From: Myripristis murdjan
Lineage: Eukaryota > Chordata > Actinopteri > Holocentriformes > Holocentridae
Direction of reading: 5' to 3'
NCBI RefSeq assembly: GCF_902150065.1
Contig: NC_043990.1
Span: 1,453,759 to 1,517,758, forward strand
Length of the DNA: 64,000 bases
This document shows positions 11,141-23,520 of this stretch, piece after piece (within the stretch, counting starts at the first letter, position 1; each line of letters starts with the position of its first letter). Both the position numbers and the translations under genes were made by a program. The notes beneath the pieces were generated by a model that did not search any database, was not told the origin of the DNA, and saw only the letters and a list, made by a program, of their open reading frames with translations.

Positions 11141-11689
11141 TAGTAGTAAAAGTCGTAGTAAACAGATGTAGTATGGTGCTTATTCCATCTTGTGAGGGGA
11201 TCATTGCACGGGGTGGAATATAATCTCAGTGAGAAATCTAATCCAAGGCACAGGGTTTGTAGGGTTTGTGCATCATGAACATGCCTTTATTTTACATGGC
11301 AGTGTGTATTTAAAGTGACCAGTCATTTTACAGGATTGTATTGAAGGAGACTTGCAGACTCCCTCCAGCTGACCTCTTTTCAAAACATCAACCCGCTCAC
11401 AGAGTCTGTTATCAGTGCACAAACACTCACCTGTGTCCTGCTTTGGCTCAGGTGAGTCTCTTTACTGGAAAACACCAGGAAGGTATGACGGCAGTAAATA
11501 TAAAATAGAAGTCACCCTCTTTTTATTTAACATACAACATCTAGCTACAATGGCATATATATTAGGGCCACTTTATGGAAAAAAAAATTCTGAAAAAAAA
11601 AAAAAAAAAAACCTTAGAATTTCCAAAATTAAAGTCGTAACTTTACGAGAAGAAACCAAGATAGTTTTTCTTTTTCTTTTTTTGAGGGT

Positions 11690-11825
11690 AAAGGACCCAC
11701 ATGGCTTCACTTTGCAAGGTTGAGGTCCTCAGCTTCAGGCCTGATACACAGCTAGTGGCAGCATCTGCAGTGTGTGGCTGATCCAGCCTTGCAAAGTGAA
11801 GCCATGTGGTCCCTTGACCAAAAAA
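11690..11825. repeat. Inverted repeat with about 27-bp arms
   Basis: The left arm contains CACATGGCTTCACTTTGCAA and the right arm its reverse complement, separated by about 75 bases. It could form a long hairpin in RNA or DNA. A related scrap is near 16360-16385. Confidence 0.8.
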
Positions 11826-12049
11826 AAACAAAAAAAAAAACAAAAAACAAACCAAACCAAAATTTAAAAAATGGAAGAAAAACTATTTTTACAAGTTTTT
11901 ATCTCATGAATTTACGACTTTAATCTCTTTTGTAATTATGTAACACCATGTAACTTGGTGTTTGACCTAAACAAGTGTTTGACTTTGGGTTTAAAGAGTT
12001 TAGATAGATACTGCTCAGTAAAACCAAGCAATCAAATGAATATGAACCA

Positions 12050-12450
12050 ACAAAAGACAGCAAAAAACAAATGTCTAAACTATATAAGTTACAGTTAGGT
12101 GCTAAAGTATTTGGAGAGTGACAGTATTCATAATTTTTGTACACCACCATGGTGGATTTGAAATGGAGTAATCAAGTCATGACTGAAGTGCAGATTTTGA
12201 GTTTTAATTTAAGGGGTTGGACGACAATATGGGATTAACCGTTTAGGAATTACAGTCAGTTTTATACAATGTCACCTCATTTTCAGAGGCTCTGAAGTAA
12301 CTGGACACTGGACTAAAAAGACTTTCATGACCAGGTGTGGCCTTTTCCCTTGTTATTCCATGACAAATTAAGAAAATAAAAGGTCTGGAGTTCATTCCAA
12401 GTGTTTGTGTTTGCAAACACTTGGAATGAACTATTGACTTGCAAAAATTA
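12050..12450 (+). mobile_element. DNA transposon end fragment with perfect hairpin
   Basis: The text from GTGCTAAAGTATTTGGAGAG to AAAGGTCTGGAGTTCATTCC resembles the terminal part of a common fish mariner/Tc1-type element. It stops at a perfect 19-bp inverted repeat (12389-12407 and 12414-12432, loop of six), absent from the family as I remember it. Confidence 0.5.
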
Positions 12451-12479
12451 TTGACCTGTTAAGGTGATGGAAATATGAC

Positions 12480-13309
12480 AGTTTTACTAATAATTTTGCA
12501 TACAGATTAATTTTTGTTTCCTGAACTTAATGTCGAGGTGACAGAAACATGAAGGTCTGGGCTTCAAACTAAAGAAAACAAGGAAATGTGAGCAGGGAGC
12601 TCTCTGTTACAAGGCTGCCACCTAGTGGTTGATCAGGGAAGAACAAGGCTCCAAGGCTGCAGACGACCACTGCTGCTCAGTGCAGCAGCTGCAGCAGCGC
12701 CCCCTGCTGGCCGCCGGCCGCCTCCTGATTTACTGCCGTTCAGTTTGGTGCCTCCACTCAAATAAAAGTCCAGCCATGAGGCCTGTGGGGGAAGTTGTGC
12801 CTTTTGTGAGAGCTGCTGTGGCTCACAACAAGTTTCTCACTCAGCTCAGATGTTATGAATCTGTCTTTATTACATGCAGGTTTATACATTACACACTGAA
12901 ATCAACTTTTCTAAACATTCATCTTCTTTCCTCTGACATTTCAAGTTTCATCTTTTCTATCAGAAGTGAGCATGTTATGTTTCTGTGAGATAGACTCTTA
13001 TTGAGCACGACTCACCCCGTCACTGTTCATCCACAGTTCATGTTTTCACTGGTTAATGCTGCGTAAGATGCACATGAATTTATGACATATTTAAGATAAA
13101 CAATTTTCTGAGCCATTCTGTATTAGAATGAAGCAATTTTTTTAAATTAAATGCTGTAATCATAATAAAACATTTTTTCATATTGTATGATGTAATGTAA
13201 TATTTTGCCTTTAGGCCTTCAAATGAGAGCAGTTTACGCCACAAAAATGAACAGATTGTAATACAGCACAACATCATCATCATCATCATTAACATCATCA
13301 GCAGCATCT
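12480..13309 (-). repeat. TRIM gene 1 3' flank, duplicated at 17510-18270
   Basis: This is the region just downstream of TRIM gene 1, including its probable 3' UTR. It aligns with 17510-18270 over its length. A minus-strand AATAAA at 12866-12871 is conserved at 17942-17947. A (CAT)n run lies beside the stop codon. Confidence 0.75.
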
Positions 13310-14710
13310 CTACCTGTGCTGTTCCACTGTTACAGAGACCTTCCCTGGTAAAATCTTCAGAGGCACTTCATCTCCAGTATCAAACAATGGAAACAGCTTC
13401 TCAGTGAAAGTGTGTGTGAAGGTGTGTATGTGTGTGTTAGTATCAGGATCAGAGAAGGTCAGCTGTCCTCTGTTCCAGTCCAGATGAACTCTGATCCTCT
13501 GGAGCTTCTTCTGCGCTGGAAGAACAGCAATTCCATCTGATCTGGACACTGTTGAATATTTATCATCCTCGAACACTACTATCCAAACTCCACATTGTAG
13601 CTCTCCCTTCCTCTGGGCGGACTCTTCCACCACACCCAGGACCCAGCCTGTGTTTTCTCCAACCTCAACGTCCCAGCTGTGAGTCCCTGAGCTGAAGCCC
13701 TCAGATCCCAGGACAGCATTTAAGTCATCAAACCTCTCTGGGTTTTCAGGAAGTTTCTGTCCCTCTCCTGGTCTCACACTGGTCAGATCTTCAGACAGGA
13801 CGACTGTTGGATCAGCAGTGTTGGGGTCCAGAACCACAGGAGTGTAGGAGACCACCTCCTTCATCTTGTCCCAGACGCTGAAGCTCAGGTTGCCCAGGTG
13901 TTTGGCCTCGTCTATCAGAGCTCCTGAGAGCAGCTGTGGAGCCTCCAGCAGGGGGCGCTGGACTCTCTCCACTGTAGCCTTGTAGTTGAGCAGGAATGAG
14001 ACGTCTTCAGCTCTCAGCTCCTTCTCTATGGCTCTGATTGTGTCTGAAAGGGCTGCTATCTCTCTGCTCAGAGCCTCCATCTTCTCCTTCATCGTCCGAC
14101 TCTTCTGCTCCTCTTCCTCCCTCAGAGCGGTGATCCTGGCCTCCTCTTCCTCTTGGAGAAACTGGTGAAGCTTCTTAAACTCCTCCTTAATCTGCCTCTC
14201 TGTGCGTCGGGCCTGGACCTTAATGTGCTCTGCTGTTTGATCAAAGTTTGCTTTAACTTTATTAAAGAGCTCCAGTTTCTCCTGGGAGGGCTTCAGGGAT
14301 TCCTGAAGTTCCTTCTTGTGGTTTCGTGCAGCTTCGTTGACGGGTCTGAATCTGTGGTCGGTGTGAGTTTCTGAATCTCGACAGACGAGACACACTGGCT
14401 GCTGATGGTCCAGACAGAAGAGCTTGAGTTTCTCAGAGTGCAGACTGCAGAGGAGCTCTGACCCTGCTAAAGCTCTCTGGTCTCTCTGCAGTAAGAAGGC
14501 CTCACACAGGTTCTTCAACACCAGGTTACGAGGTGGATCACTCCTTGAGGATCTTCTCTTACAAACTGGACAGTCTTTTATTGGTTTCTCTGTCCACCAC
14601 CTTCTCAGACAGGCTCTACAGAAGCTGTGGCTGCATGACAGAAGGACAGGATCTTTAAAGACGTCCTGGCAGACAGGACAGCAGAGATCCTCCTCTGATC
14701 TGGAAGCCAT
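13310..14710 (-). CDS. TRIM-family E3 ubiquitin ligase 1 (A33/TRIM35-like)
   Basis: Intronless frame of 466 residues from MASRSEEDL. This start is preferred over the Met 22 codons upstream because gene 2 and known relatives begin MASR, and a good AG acceptor lies just before it. Domains in order: C3HC4 RING at about 10-53 (CPVC, then CSHSFCRAC, then CPVC), B-box 2 at about 85-125 ([20 protein letters not shown]), a long coiled coil rich in Glu and Lys (about 130-250), then PRY-SPRY (about 270-465) with [16 protein letters not shown] and the [12 protein letters not shown] core. The family transfers ubiquitin, and the SPRY domain picks the target; many fish TRIMs act in antiviral and inflammatory signalling. 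All RING and B-box ligands are present, so it appears functional. Its paralogue is at 19269-20666. The target is unknown. Confidence 0.92.
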   Translation of the reverse strand: MASRSEEDLCCPVCQDVFKDPVLLSCSHSFCRACLRRWWTEKPIKDCPVCKRRSSRSDPPRNLVLKNLCEAFLLQRDQRALAGSELLCSLHSEKLKLFCLDHQQPVCLVCRDSETHTDHRFRPVNEAARNHKKELQESLKPSQEKLELFNKVKANFDQTAEHIKVQARRTERQIKEEFKKLHQFLQEEEEARITALREEEEQKSRTMKEKMEALSREIAALSDTIRAIEKELRAEDVSFLLNYKATVERVQRPLLEAPQLLSGALIDEAKHLGNLSFSVWDKMKEVVSYTPVVLDPNTADPTVVLSEDLTSVRPGEGQKLPENPERFDDLNAVLGSEGFSSGTHSWDVEVGENTGWVLGVVEESAQRKGELQCGVWIVVFEDDKYSTVSRSDGIAVLPAQKKLQRIRVHLDWNRGQLTFSDPDTNTHIHTFTHTFTEKLFPLFDTGDEVPLKILPGKVSVTVEQHR

Positions 14711-15870
14711 TTGGTCTCTGAGAGAAGAGAAAAACTCACCAGGCAGGCAGTTCAAACAGGAATTCAGTCGTGGCACCGCTCCCTGCTCTGGAAAGTTCCC
14801 TCAAAGTTACTTTCACTTTCAGCCGTGGCTCTTCTAAAAGCTTGAACTGGAAGGATTCCCAGTGTTCCCAGTATTCCTCCTATAGTTTCTACCTCAGTGG
14901 AAGTCGTGGGTTTGTTGCAAAAGTGAAATTTATCGTCTGTCTCTCAGTGTGTGTGTGTGTATCTCATCGCTGAGCAGATAAAGAATAACAGCCTCTGTTT
15001 CCTGGTTTGTCTCAAATGAGTCAGGTAAGAGGCGGGGCTTTGTCAGGCTATTTCTCCTAAACGCTCAGCTGTTTCCTGTAAGAGACCAAAGTTTCATCTC
15101 ACAGAGCTGCTGTGCTGTTGATCACTGGGTGTTTCAGTCAGATAGAGACTGCAGGCCAGTCCTGTTTGACTTTGGGTTGAAGTGAAAAGTGTGTAATAAT
15201 ATAAATGTACTTTGCTTTTAATGAACAAACTCAGAACACCAACAGTTTGTCAAGTCCCTCTGTTTACTGATTTTGTATTTTGTTGCTTTTACTCTGAACT
15301 CACACAGCTTTTTGTACAAGTTGTTTTAATTTAATTTTCCTTGCACTGTGGACAGTTTTCTTATGTTGGAGTTGGAGGTGATACTGTGAGACTGAAATAA
15401 AAAAAAAAAAAGTTTTATATTTCGACGATGAAAATATGCATTACATCCTGCTATGTGTATGACCCGGTGCCTTGCCCTGCAGGGGGCTGGTCTGGAGTTT
15501 CTAACCCACAGGCCCTTGGCCTTGGCCCCGGCCCCTGGGCCCTTGGCCTCGGCGCTGGGCCCTGCTTGGCTACCCAAGGATAAATCCAAGAAAAGTCCTG
15601 GAGGAAAATGGAGTTTAATTCAGCATGGATGGATTCATTTGCTGTCACTGCCAATGCTGCGGCTCACCTGTCCTCTTGATATGTGGCGTCATAATTAAAT
15701 ACAAAGTGTCCTATTTTTAATGCTTGCTCTTTGCAGCTATAGCTTTTATTTATATTAAAGTGTACCTTTTTATTTTATTCATTTTCCACAAATATAGGCA
15801 GGACTCAAACAGGCCTGCATGGGTCTGTGTTCAGTTTATTTCAGTCGTTTGGTGTTTTTTCCTTGTTAGA
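14711..15870. repeat. TRIM gene 1 upstream flank, duplicated near TRIM gene 2
   Basis: The 5' flank of gene 1 recurs upstream of gene 2 at 20667-21274 and, after a 1.84-kb insertion, at 23115-23520 and 24033-24190. It includes a block with the CCCTGCAGGGGGC palindrome. The promoter probably lies in the first few hundred bases; no clear TATA box is seen. Confidence 0.75.
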
Positions 15871-16299
15871 AAAGATAAAAATAGCAACAAAATGACAGCA
15901 GTTTTCTCTGTTGTTGTTCTATATGTTTATAAATACAACAAACTGTAATTTGTGTATATGTAGTATAATTATATGTAAACCATCACCATCCTTAGAAATG
16001 AAAAATTGGCCTCCAGCAGGGCGGAGGGATGAGATGGGAGTAGTTGTTTACGATTCTGCGACCTGAAAACCTGGAAATTCAACCAAAATCTCACAAACTA
16101 ATGACATACTATTTCACCCCAACTGTTTTTTTAAAAGACTTTATTGTGAAGAGATGAAAACTAGACGTGTTGTGCGGGTGCAGAGCCGTAGGGTTACCGT
16201 GCATCTGAGCAGGTGGAAGGTGCGGAGGGTTTTTCATCAGACAGAACTCACCTGGACGTCTGCAGGTCCAGGCAACATGGCTGCTGACTGTCGGCCATA

Positions 16300-16385
16300 T
16301 TTCTGGCTCGTGTCTGATTTGTAGGTGGAAACATGCGAAGGAGACTTTTGATGATCAACCTTGCAAAGTGAGGCTTCACTTTGCA
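16300..16385 (-). pseudogene. Scrap of a defensin gene 3' end
   Basis: The stretch GGTGGAAACATGCGAAGGAG followed by ACTTTTGATGA matches, in the same orientation, the sequence just past the poly(A) signal of gene B (24365-24395) and, reversed, gene A (5885-5940). No exon accompanies it. It sits at the same place relative to TRIM gene 1 as gene B does relative to TRIM gene 2. Confidence 0.6.
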
Positions 16386-16429
16386 TTCTGCAGGTCTGAT
16401 ACACAGAAGGTGCAGTGCTCACACAGCAT

Positions 16430-17244
16430 CAGTGGTGGACAGTAACGGAGTAAATTTACTTGAGTACTGTACTTAAGTACAGACTCTGAGGATTTGTACT
16501 TTACTTGAGTATTAGATTTCTTTGATACTTATTACTCTTACTCGAATACATTTCCAAGACAAATATTTTTACTCTTACTCGAGTACATTTCTAGGAAGGC
16601 TGAAAAGTACTCGTTACTTTAAGGTCGGCTGTGTTTTTTTTTTTTTCTAAAATACTATTGGACACAAGCTGTGTTTGTCAAAGAAGGAAACCTATCACAG
16701 TACACGTCCTCCACTGGGATCTACGTAAAAGCGGAAATACGTCATCCCCTGCCCATAAGGACAACGCCAAAGTAACCATGCCCTTTTGACAACAACTCAA
16801 AACAAGAGCGCGACAGTGGCGGCAGCAGGAGAACAAAGAGATGAATCCTTATGATCCTCTGATGATCTCATTAATTTTATTTGTTTTATAGGTGTTTCTG
16901 CAGGCTTTGTAGAACATTGTGGTTCTACACGCAAGCACATCAGTGCAGGTGGTTTCAAAGAGTTAATTCTCTGAAACAAGAGTTACAAGGTCCTATAAAT
17001 TGGAAAAAAAAAATACAGTAATTCACTGATGTGAAAAATAAGAAATTTACTCTAACTTTTACTTTTAGTAAATTTAAAAGCATGTACTCTTGGATACTTA
17101 AGTACCTTTGAAAGCAAGTACTTTTATACTTTTACTCGAGTAACATGTCGACTGAGCTACTTTTACTTGTAACGTGGTAAATTTTGACCAGTAGTATTTT
17201 TACTCTTACTCAAGTACTGGGGTCGAGTACTCAGTCCATCTCTG
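16430..17244. mobile_element. Non-autonomous hAT-like element with perfect 8-bp target duplication
   Basis: It starts CAGTGGTGGACAGTAACGGA and ends in an imperfect inverted copy (read inward, CAGAGATGGACTGAG). CACAGCAT flanks both sides (16422-16429 and 17245-17252), the 8-bp duplication of hAT. The body is rich in GAGTA/TACTC motifs, and no transposase is encoded. It lies among remnants of the lost defensin locus. Confidence 0.85.
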
Positions 17245-17509
17245 CACAGCATTTTCTACATTAATCATCAGTTTGAATAAAGGGGGGTGGGGTGCTTTTA
17301 GTTTGTTTGTCAGTAGTGATTAGTTTTGCAGCTAAATTTGTAACAAAATTTTATCATCATAGTATAATGTATAATATGCACATTATCACATTAATTTGCT
17401 GATGAGATTTTAAAATATTTTCTATATTGTATAGGCTGATAAAATTAATGATATTAGTGTTTTTAAAACTGTGTATTTTCCACTTATTTGCCGTTTTTGA
17501 AGCACAACA

Positions 17510-18270
17510 GTTACTTGCATAAACTATTGACCCGTTAAGGTGATGGAAATATGACAGTTTTACTAATAATTTTGCATACAGATTAATTTTTGTTCCCTGA
17601 ACTGAATATTGAGACGACAGAAACATGAAGGTTTGGACTTCAAACTAAAGAAAACAAGGAAATGTGAGCAGGGAGCTCTCTGTTACAAGGCTGACACCTA
17701 GTGGTTGATCAGGGAAGAACAAGGCTCCAAAGCTGCAGACGACTACTGCTGATCAGTGCAGCAGCTGCAGCAGCGCCCCCTGCTGGCCGCCGGCCGCCTC
17801 CTGATTCACTGCCGTTCAGTTTGGTGCCTCCACTCAAATAAAAGTCCAGCCATGAGGCCTGTGGGGGAAGTTGTGCCTTTTGTGAGAGCTGCTGTGTCTC
17901 ACAACAAGTTTCTCACTCAGCTCAGATGTTATGAATCCGTCTTTATTACATGCAGGTTTATACATTACACACTGAAATCAACTTTTCTAAACATCCATTT
18001 TCTTTCCTCAGACATTTCCAGTTTCCTCTTTTCTATCAGAAGCGAGCATGTTATGTTTCTCTGAGACAGACTCTTATTGAGCACGACTCACCCCGTCACT
18101 GTTCATCCACTGTTCATGTTTTCACTGGTTAATGCTGCGCGACATATTTCACATAAACAGTTTTCTGAGCCTTTCTTATATGAGAATAAAACATTTTTTC
18201 TTCTAAATGCTATAATCATGATATAATATTTTTCCCCCATATTGTTATGATGTAATGTAATATTTTGAGA
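17510..18270 (-). repeat. TRIM gene 2 3' flank block
   Basis: Homologous to 12480-13260 beside TRIM gene 1. The stretch 18270-19220 between this block and the stop codon of gene 2 has no counterpart beside gene 1; I see no gene in it. Confidence 0.75.
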
Positions 18271-19268
18271 GACTGAAAAAAAAAAATGAGGAAACTGCCG
18301 CATTTGAAGTCTTCCTGTTTTATCACATGACAAACTAGTTTCTCCTAGTCAGCAGAACGGAGACAATGACATCACAGTCAGTAAATCTCAACACATTTCC
18401 CTCTGAAATTCTCTCTTCATCAGATTAAGAAGCAACATCATCCAAATGTGATTGACACTGATCACTGAATGTGAGATTACAGTGCTGACATACATATTCA
18501 GTGTATTCATTATCTCTGCATGCGGCAGCCTGGAGGGGATCATGTGCCGGTCACATGTATCTGTCCTGAGCTCGTCTCCCAAACCAATGAAACCCAGAAA
18601 CACCCAAAACCTTTGAAAAGAGATGACTGATGCTGCGTTCACACCCTGTAGAAGAGATCATAAGTCCGACTTGTCGTTAAACCCTTGAGGAACCGTCTGC
18701 ACAACTGCACCAAGATGGACGTCAAATGTCTCTTCATTCCTATTTCCTGTGACACTGACCGCTTGTCGGCTCTGAAATGCAGCTAAATGCTAAACTGACA
18801 AAAGACAGAACACATGAAAACAATATTAACAGTCCATTGTTTCTCTGTTGTTTTGTTTTTTAAATGTTTGCATGACCTTTTTAGTGGTGATGCCTTTATG
18901 ACGGCTTGTTGTCTGTGCTCTTCATGGTAATGACCTCAGGAAGGAGAAATCATGTGGAAGCTGCAAATACCGAATTGATTTTATTACTTACATTTTAAAA
19001 TTTTTAACTAGCTGTTTATCTATCTATCAATCTGCATATTTGGTCATTATACATTATGTCAGTATTTGTTAATTTCTTTTCCAACTTTCTGTATTTTTTC
19101 ATTAATTTACATTTTTCTTTAATTTATATTTTTGTCACCTATGACTCAAGACAGTTTGATGACATCACAGATTACAGAGCAAACATCAGACTACACTGGA
19201 AATAAAAACTATTTCTGATGCAATAAAGCATGAAACCATCAGCATCATCATCATCAGCAGCAGCATCT

Positions 19269-20666
19269 CTACCTGTGCTGTTCCACTGTTACAGAGACCT
19301 TCCCTGGGAAAATCTTCAGAGGCACGTCATCTGCAGTACCAAACAATGGAAACAGCCTCTCAGTGAAAGTGTGTGTGAAGGTGTGTATGTGTGTGTTAGT
19401 ATCAGGATCAGAGAAGGTCAGCTGTCCTCTGTTCCAGTCCAGATGGACTCTGATCCTCTGGAGCTTCTTCTTCACTGGGAGAACAGCAACATTGTCTGAT
19501 ATGGACATTGCTTCATATTCATCATCACCGAACACTACTGTCCAAACTCCAGGCTGTAGCTCTCCCTTCCTCTGGGCGGACTCTTCTAACACCCCCAGAA
19601 CCCAGCCTGTGTTTTCTCCAACCTCAACGTCCCAGCTGTGAATCCCTGAGTCAAAGCCCTCAGATCCCAGGACAGCATGGAAGTCAATCCTCTCTACGTT
19701 TTCAGGAAGTTTCTGTCTCTGTCCTCGTCTCACACTGGTCAGATCTTCAGACAGGACGAGTGTTGGACCAGCAGTGTTGGGGTCCAGAACCACAGGAGTG
19801 TAGGAGACCACCTCCTTCATCTTGTCCCAGACGCTGAAGCTCAGGTTGCCCAGGTGTTTGGCCTCGTCTATCAGAGCTCCTGAGAGCAGCTGTGGATCCT
19901 CCAGCAGGGGGCGCTGGGCTCTCTCCACTGTAGCCTTGTAGTTGAGCAGGAATGAGACGTCTTCAGCTCTCAGCTCCTTCTCTATGGCTCTGATTGTGTC
20001 TGAAAGGGCTGCTATCTCTCTGCTCAGAGCCTCCGTCTTCTCCTTCATCGTCCGACTCTTCTGCTCCTCTTCCTCCCTCAGAGCGGCGATCCTGGCCTCC
20101 TCTTCCTCTTGGAGAAACTGGTGAAGCCTCTTAAACTCCTCCTTAATCTGCCTCTCTGTGCGTCGGGCCTGGACCTTAATGTGCTCTGCTGTTTTATCAC
20201 AGTTTGCTTTGACTTTACTAAAGAGCTCCAGTTTCTTCTGGAAGGGCTTCAGGGATTCCTGAAGTTCCTTCTTGTGATCCCGTGCAGCTTCGTTGACGGG
20301 TCTGAATCTGTGGTCGGTGTGAGTTTCTGAATGCAGACAGACGAGACACACTGGCTGCTGATGGTCCAGACAGAAGAGCTTGAGTTTCTCAGAGTGCAGA
20401 CTGCAGAGGAGCTCTGACCCTGCTGAAACTCTCTGGTCTCTCTGCAGTAAGAAGGCCTCACACAGGTTCTTCAACGCCAAGTTACAAGGCGGATCACAAT
20501 GTAAATATGCTTCCTTACAAACTGGACACTCCTGTATTGGTTTCTCTGTCCACCAGTTCTGCAGACAGGCTCTACAGAAGCTGTGGCTACATGACAGGAC
20601 CACAGGATCTTTAAAGACGTCCTGGCAGACAGGACAGCAGAGATCCTCCTCTAATCTGGAAGCCAT
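19269..20666 (-). CDS. TRIM-family E3 ubiquitin ligase 2 (A33/TRIM35-like)
   Basis: Intronless frame of 465 residues from MASRLEEDL, in the same orientation as TRIM gene 1, about 4.6 kb from it, and very similar throughout. RING ([17 protein letters not shown]), B-box 2, coiled coil and PRY-SPRY ([28 protein letters not shown]) are all present. The coiled coil is nearly identical to gene 1. Differences cluster just after the RING ([14 protein letters not shown] versus [14 protein letters not shown]) and in the SPRY loops (about residues 320-420), the part that contacts the target. This suggests recent duplication with change focused on recognition. The start is chosen as for gene 1. Gene 2 lacks gene 1's long open upstream extension, another reason to prefer MASR. 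Confidence 0.92.
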   Translation of the reverse strand: MASRLEEDLCCPVCQDVFKDPVVLSCSHSFCRACLQNWWTEKPIQECPVCKEAYLHCDPPCNLALKNLCEAFLLQRDQRVSAGSELLCSLHSEKLKLFCLDHQQPVCLVCLHSETHTDHRFRPVNEAARDHKKELQESLKPFQKKLELFSKVKANCDKTAEHIKVQARRTERQIKEEFKRLHQFLQEEEEARIAALREEEEQKSRTMKEKTEALSREIAALSDTIRAIEKELRAEDVSFLLNYKATVERAQRPLLEDPQLLSGALIDEAKHLGNLSFSVWDKMKEVVSYTPVVLDPNTAGPTLVLSEDLTSVRRGQRQKLPENVERIDFHAVLGSEGFDSGIHSWDVEVGENTGWVLGVLEESAQRKGELQPGVWTVVFGDDEYEAMSISDNVAVLPVKKKLQRIRVHLDWNRGQLTFSDPDTNTHIHTFTHTFTERLFPLFGTADDVPLKIFPGKVSVTVEQHR

Positions 20667-21274
20667 TTGGTCTCTGAGAGAAGATAAAAACTCACCAGTC
20701 AGGCAGTTCAAACAGGAAGTCAGTCAGTCTTGGCAAGGCTTCCTGCTCTGGAACGTTCCCTGAAAGTTACTTTGACTTTGAGACATGTCTCTTCTAAAAG
20801 CTCATTTAGGTGAAAAGTCAGGAGCACATTGAAGTGGCAGGATTCTCAGGATTCCCAGTGTTCCCAGTATTCCTCCTGTAGTTCCTCCCTCAGTGGAAGT
20901 CGTGGATTTGCTCAGAAGGTGACGCTTATTGTCTGCCTCTTGGTATGTGTGTGTGTTTGTGTGTTTGTGTATCTCCTCAGAGTGCAAAAGAGGAATAAAA
21001 GCCTGTTTTTTCTGTTTTGTTTTGGCTGAGTCAGATAGTGGGCGGGGCCTAAACACTGAGCTGTTTCCTGTAAGAGACCAAAGTTTCATTTCACAGAGCT
21101 GCTCTCCTGTCGGTCACTGGGTGTTTCAGTCGGATAGAGACTGCAGCCCAGTTGGGTTGGCTTTGGGTTTAAATGAAAAGTGTGACATAATAATATAAAT
21201 GCTTTTAAATATTGCTTTTAATGAACAAATTATTAAACTCAGAGCACCAACAGTTTCTCAAGTCCCTCTGTTTA

Positions 21275-23114
21275 TGAATGACCGGGCAGCCTAAGCTGCC
21301 AGGTGCCTCCTGTATTCCTGCGTGTTCTTATTCTTTCTTTCTTCAGAGGAAGTCCTACTTCCCATGCGTGAAAACTCACCAAATTTTGCACAAAGGTCCA
21401 GTCCCATGCCAGATTACCTCAGATGCAAACATAAGCCAATAGTTCTGATGGTGGCGCTATAGCAAGCCTTTAAAGTTTAAAGCTTTGAAAATTCATAACA
21501 AATCAAACATACACTACTCACAAAAAGTTAGGGATATTTGGCTTTTGGGTGAAATTTATGGAAAATGGAAAAAGTTCACGCTACATTGATATTATATCAT
21601 GAAAGTAGGGCATTTAAGTAGAAGCATACACTGGTGATTTCCTCATCTCAAACAATTTCTTGAAACAAAAGCCAACAACAGTGGTGGATATACCACAACA
21701 AAAAATGTCAGCGTCAATAACTTGTCATGTGCCCTTGAGTATCAATTACAGCTTGACAACGACGTCTCATGCTGTTCACAAGTCGACTTATTGTCTGCTG
21801 AGGCATGGCATCCCACTCTTCTTGAAGGGCGGCCCTCAGGACATTGAGGTTCTGGGGTACAGAGCTCCGAGCCTCTACACGGGACTCAGCTGATCCCATA
21901 GGTTTTCTATAGGATGCAGGTCTGAGAAAGTGCAGGCCACTCCATCTGAGGTACCCCAGTCTCCAGCAGCCGTTCCCTAATGATACGACCTCGATGAGCT
22001 GGAGCATCAAACACCTGATGTGAATTTTGCCGTTAAACTCCTTGTTAGAGAACAGCAACTTGTGCAAAAAGTACTGAAACATTGAACAGTTGGACATGTG
22101 CATTCAAAAGTTTACAGAAGGTCACATTAAGTTCACCTGTAAAGGTTATAATGCATTTTAGGTTCATCCTGAAATTTCACCCGAAAGCCGAATATCCCTA
22201 ACTTTTTGTGAGTAGTGTATGTGCTACAGTTTTGCAACTTTCACCAACATGGAGCCCCAATACTGAAGAAACTTTTGTACATTTAAACCTATTGCAATTA
22301 TGAAGTCCATCACTCTGTTTTTTTTTTTTCAAAAACTGTAAAACTTATTAAACCTATCTCCTCCCACAATTTTTGCTCAAATGTCACCAAGCTTGCTACA
22401 GAGCATCTTCAGACTGTCCTACACAAAAAATACACACAAATTTTTGATTTATCAAAAATTGAGCCTACAGTGCATCAAAATGTTTGACTGTAAATGGTAC
22501 TGTAAACATACACTTGCAAATTCTTGGTAAATAAATCTTCAATGTTCATAAAAAAATGACAAAATTTTGGAGTCATGGTAGATGATGTCTGGCAAATTTA
22601 AGAACTTTATCTTAAAAACTGTCATTTTGACATGCTGTCAATTTTTGACAGCATTTTGAATTTTGCTCTCATGTAAACAGTTACAGTCAATGCAAGAATC
22701 GCATTTTTAAACATCAGTTTTTCACTTATGGAGTAAATGAATCATTGTTAAAAACAAATTACCAACATCTCCATGCTGTCTAGATGCAATATGTGTATTT
22801 TCAGATTTTTGCATTGATGACTGTTTTTTTTTTTTTTTTTTTTTACAGTGGTTTTAAATCTGCCTTCCATGCATAGGCGGTTGCTATCATGTGACTGGCC
22901 TAGTCCGTTTGTGAAGCCTCATCTGAATTGACACTTGCCAATTAGCTCAGTGAGATAAAGCGTTGTCCTTCATGCCAGAAATTGTGAGCTCAAGCCTTAA
23001 TTGATGCAAAATGCACATTAGAATGCCATCTTCCGATTCTCCACTTGTTGCTCAGAATTGCCTAAATTTGCCTAAATGTGCTCAGCCCCGACCATTGCTG
23101 CGCAGCAGCTATAA
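21275..23114. mobile_element. Unclassified 1.84-kb insertion in the TRIM upstream block
   Basis: Comparison with the matching sequence beside TRIM gene 1 (join near 15272) shows that this segment was inserted. It begins TGAATGACCGGGCAGCCTAA and ends CATTGCTGCGCAGCAGCTAT. Near the right end a tRNA-like piece (AATTAGCTCAGTGAGATAAA, then TGAGCTCAAGCC) is seen. There is no long open frame. It hosts the Tc1-like copy at 21512-22217. Class is uncertain: SINE-like composite or non-autonomous DNA element. Confidence 0.6.
21512..22217 (-). mobile_element. Internally deleted Tc1-like element with intact ends
   Basis: The ends are inverted repeats of about 50 bp beginning CACTACTCACAAAAAGTTAG, nearly identical, with TA on each side as for Tc1/mariner. 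The minus strand retains the transposase C-terminus: QEEWDAMPQQTISRLVNSMR, then RRCQAVIDTQGH. The N-terminal and middle parts are gone, so it cannot move by itself but could be mobilised. It is nested in the insertion 21275-23114. Confidence 0.92.
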
Positions 23115-23520
23115 TTGATTTTGTATTTTGTTGCTTTTACTCTGAACTCACACATTGTTTTGTACAAGTTGTTTTTATTTAATTTTTGTTGCACTGTGGA
23201 GTTGGAGGTGATGCTGTGAGCCTGAAATTAAAAAAAAAATGTTTTAATGTTTCGTTGATGAAAATATGCATCACATCCTGCTACGTTTACGACCCGGTGC
23301 TTTCCCCTGCAGGGGGCCGCTCTGGAGTTTCTAACCCCCGGGCCCTTGGCCTTGGCCCCCGCCTCTAGGCCCTCGGCTTCGGTGCTGGGCCCTGCTAGGC
23401 TAACCAAGGATAAATCCAAGAAAAGTCCTGGAGGAAAATGGAGAGTTTAATTCAGCGTGGACAGATTCATTTGCTGTCACTGTCAACACCGTGGCTCACC
23501 TGTCCTCTTGATACGTGGAG

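Noticed and set aside
14711-14776. Upstream Met of TRIM gene 1 as the start (adds 22 residues)
   Set aside because: The extension is not kept at the same length in gene 2, and relatives start at MASR; it is more likely 5' UTR.
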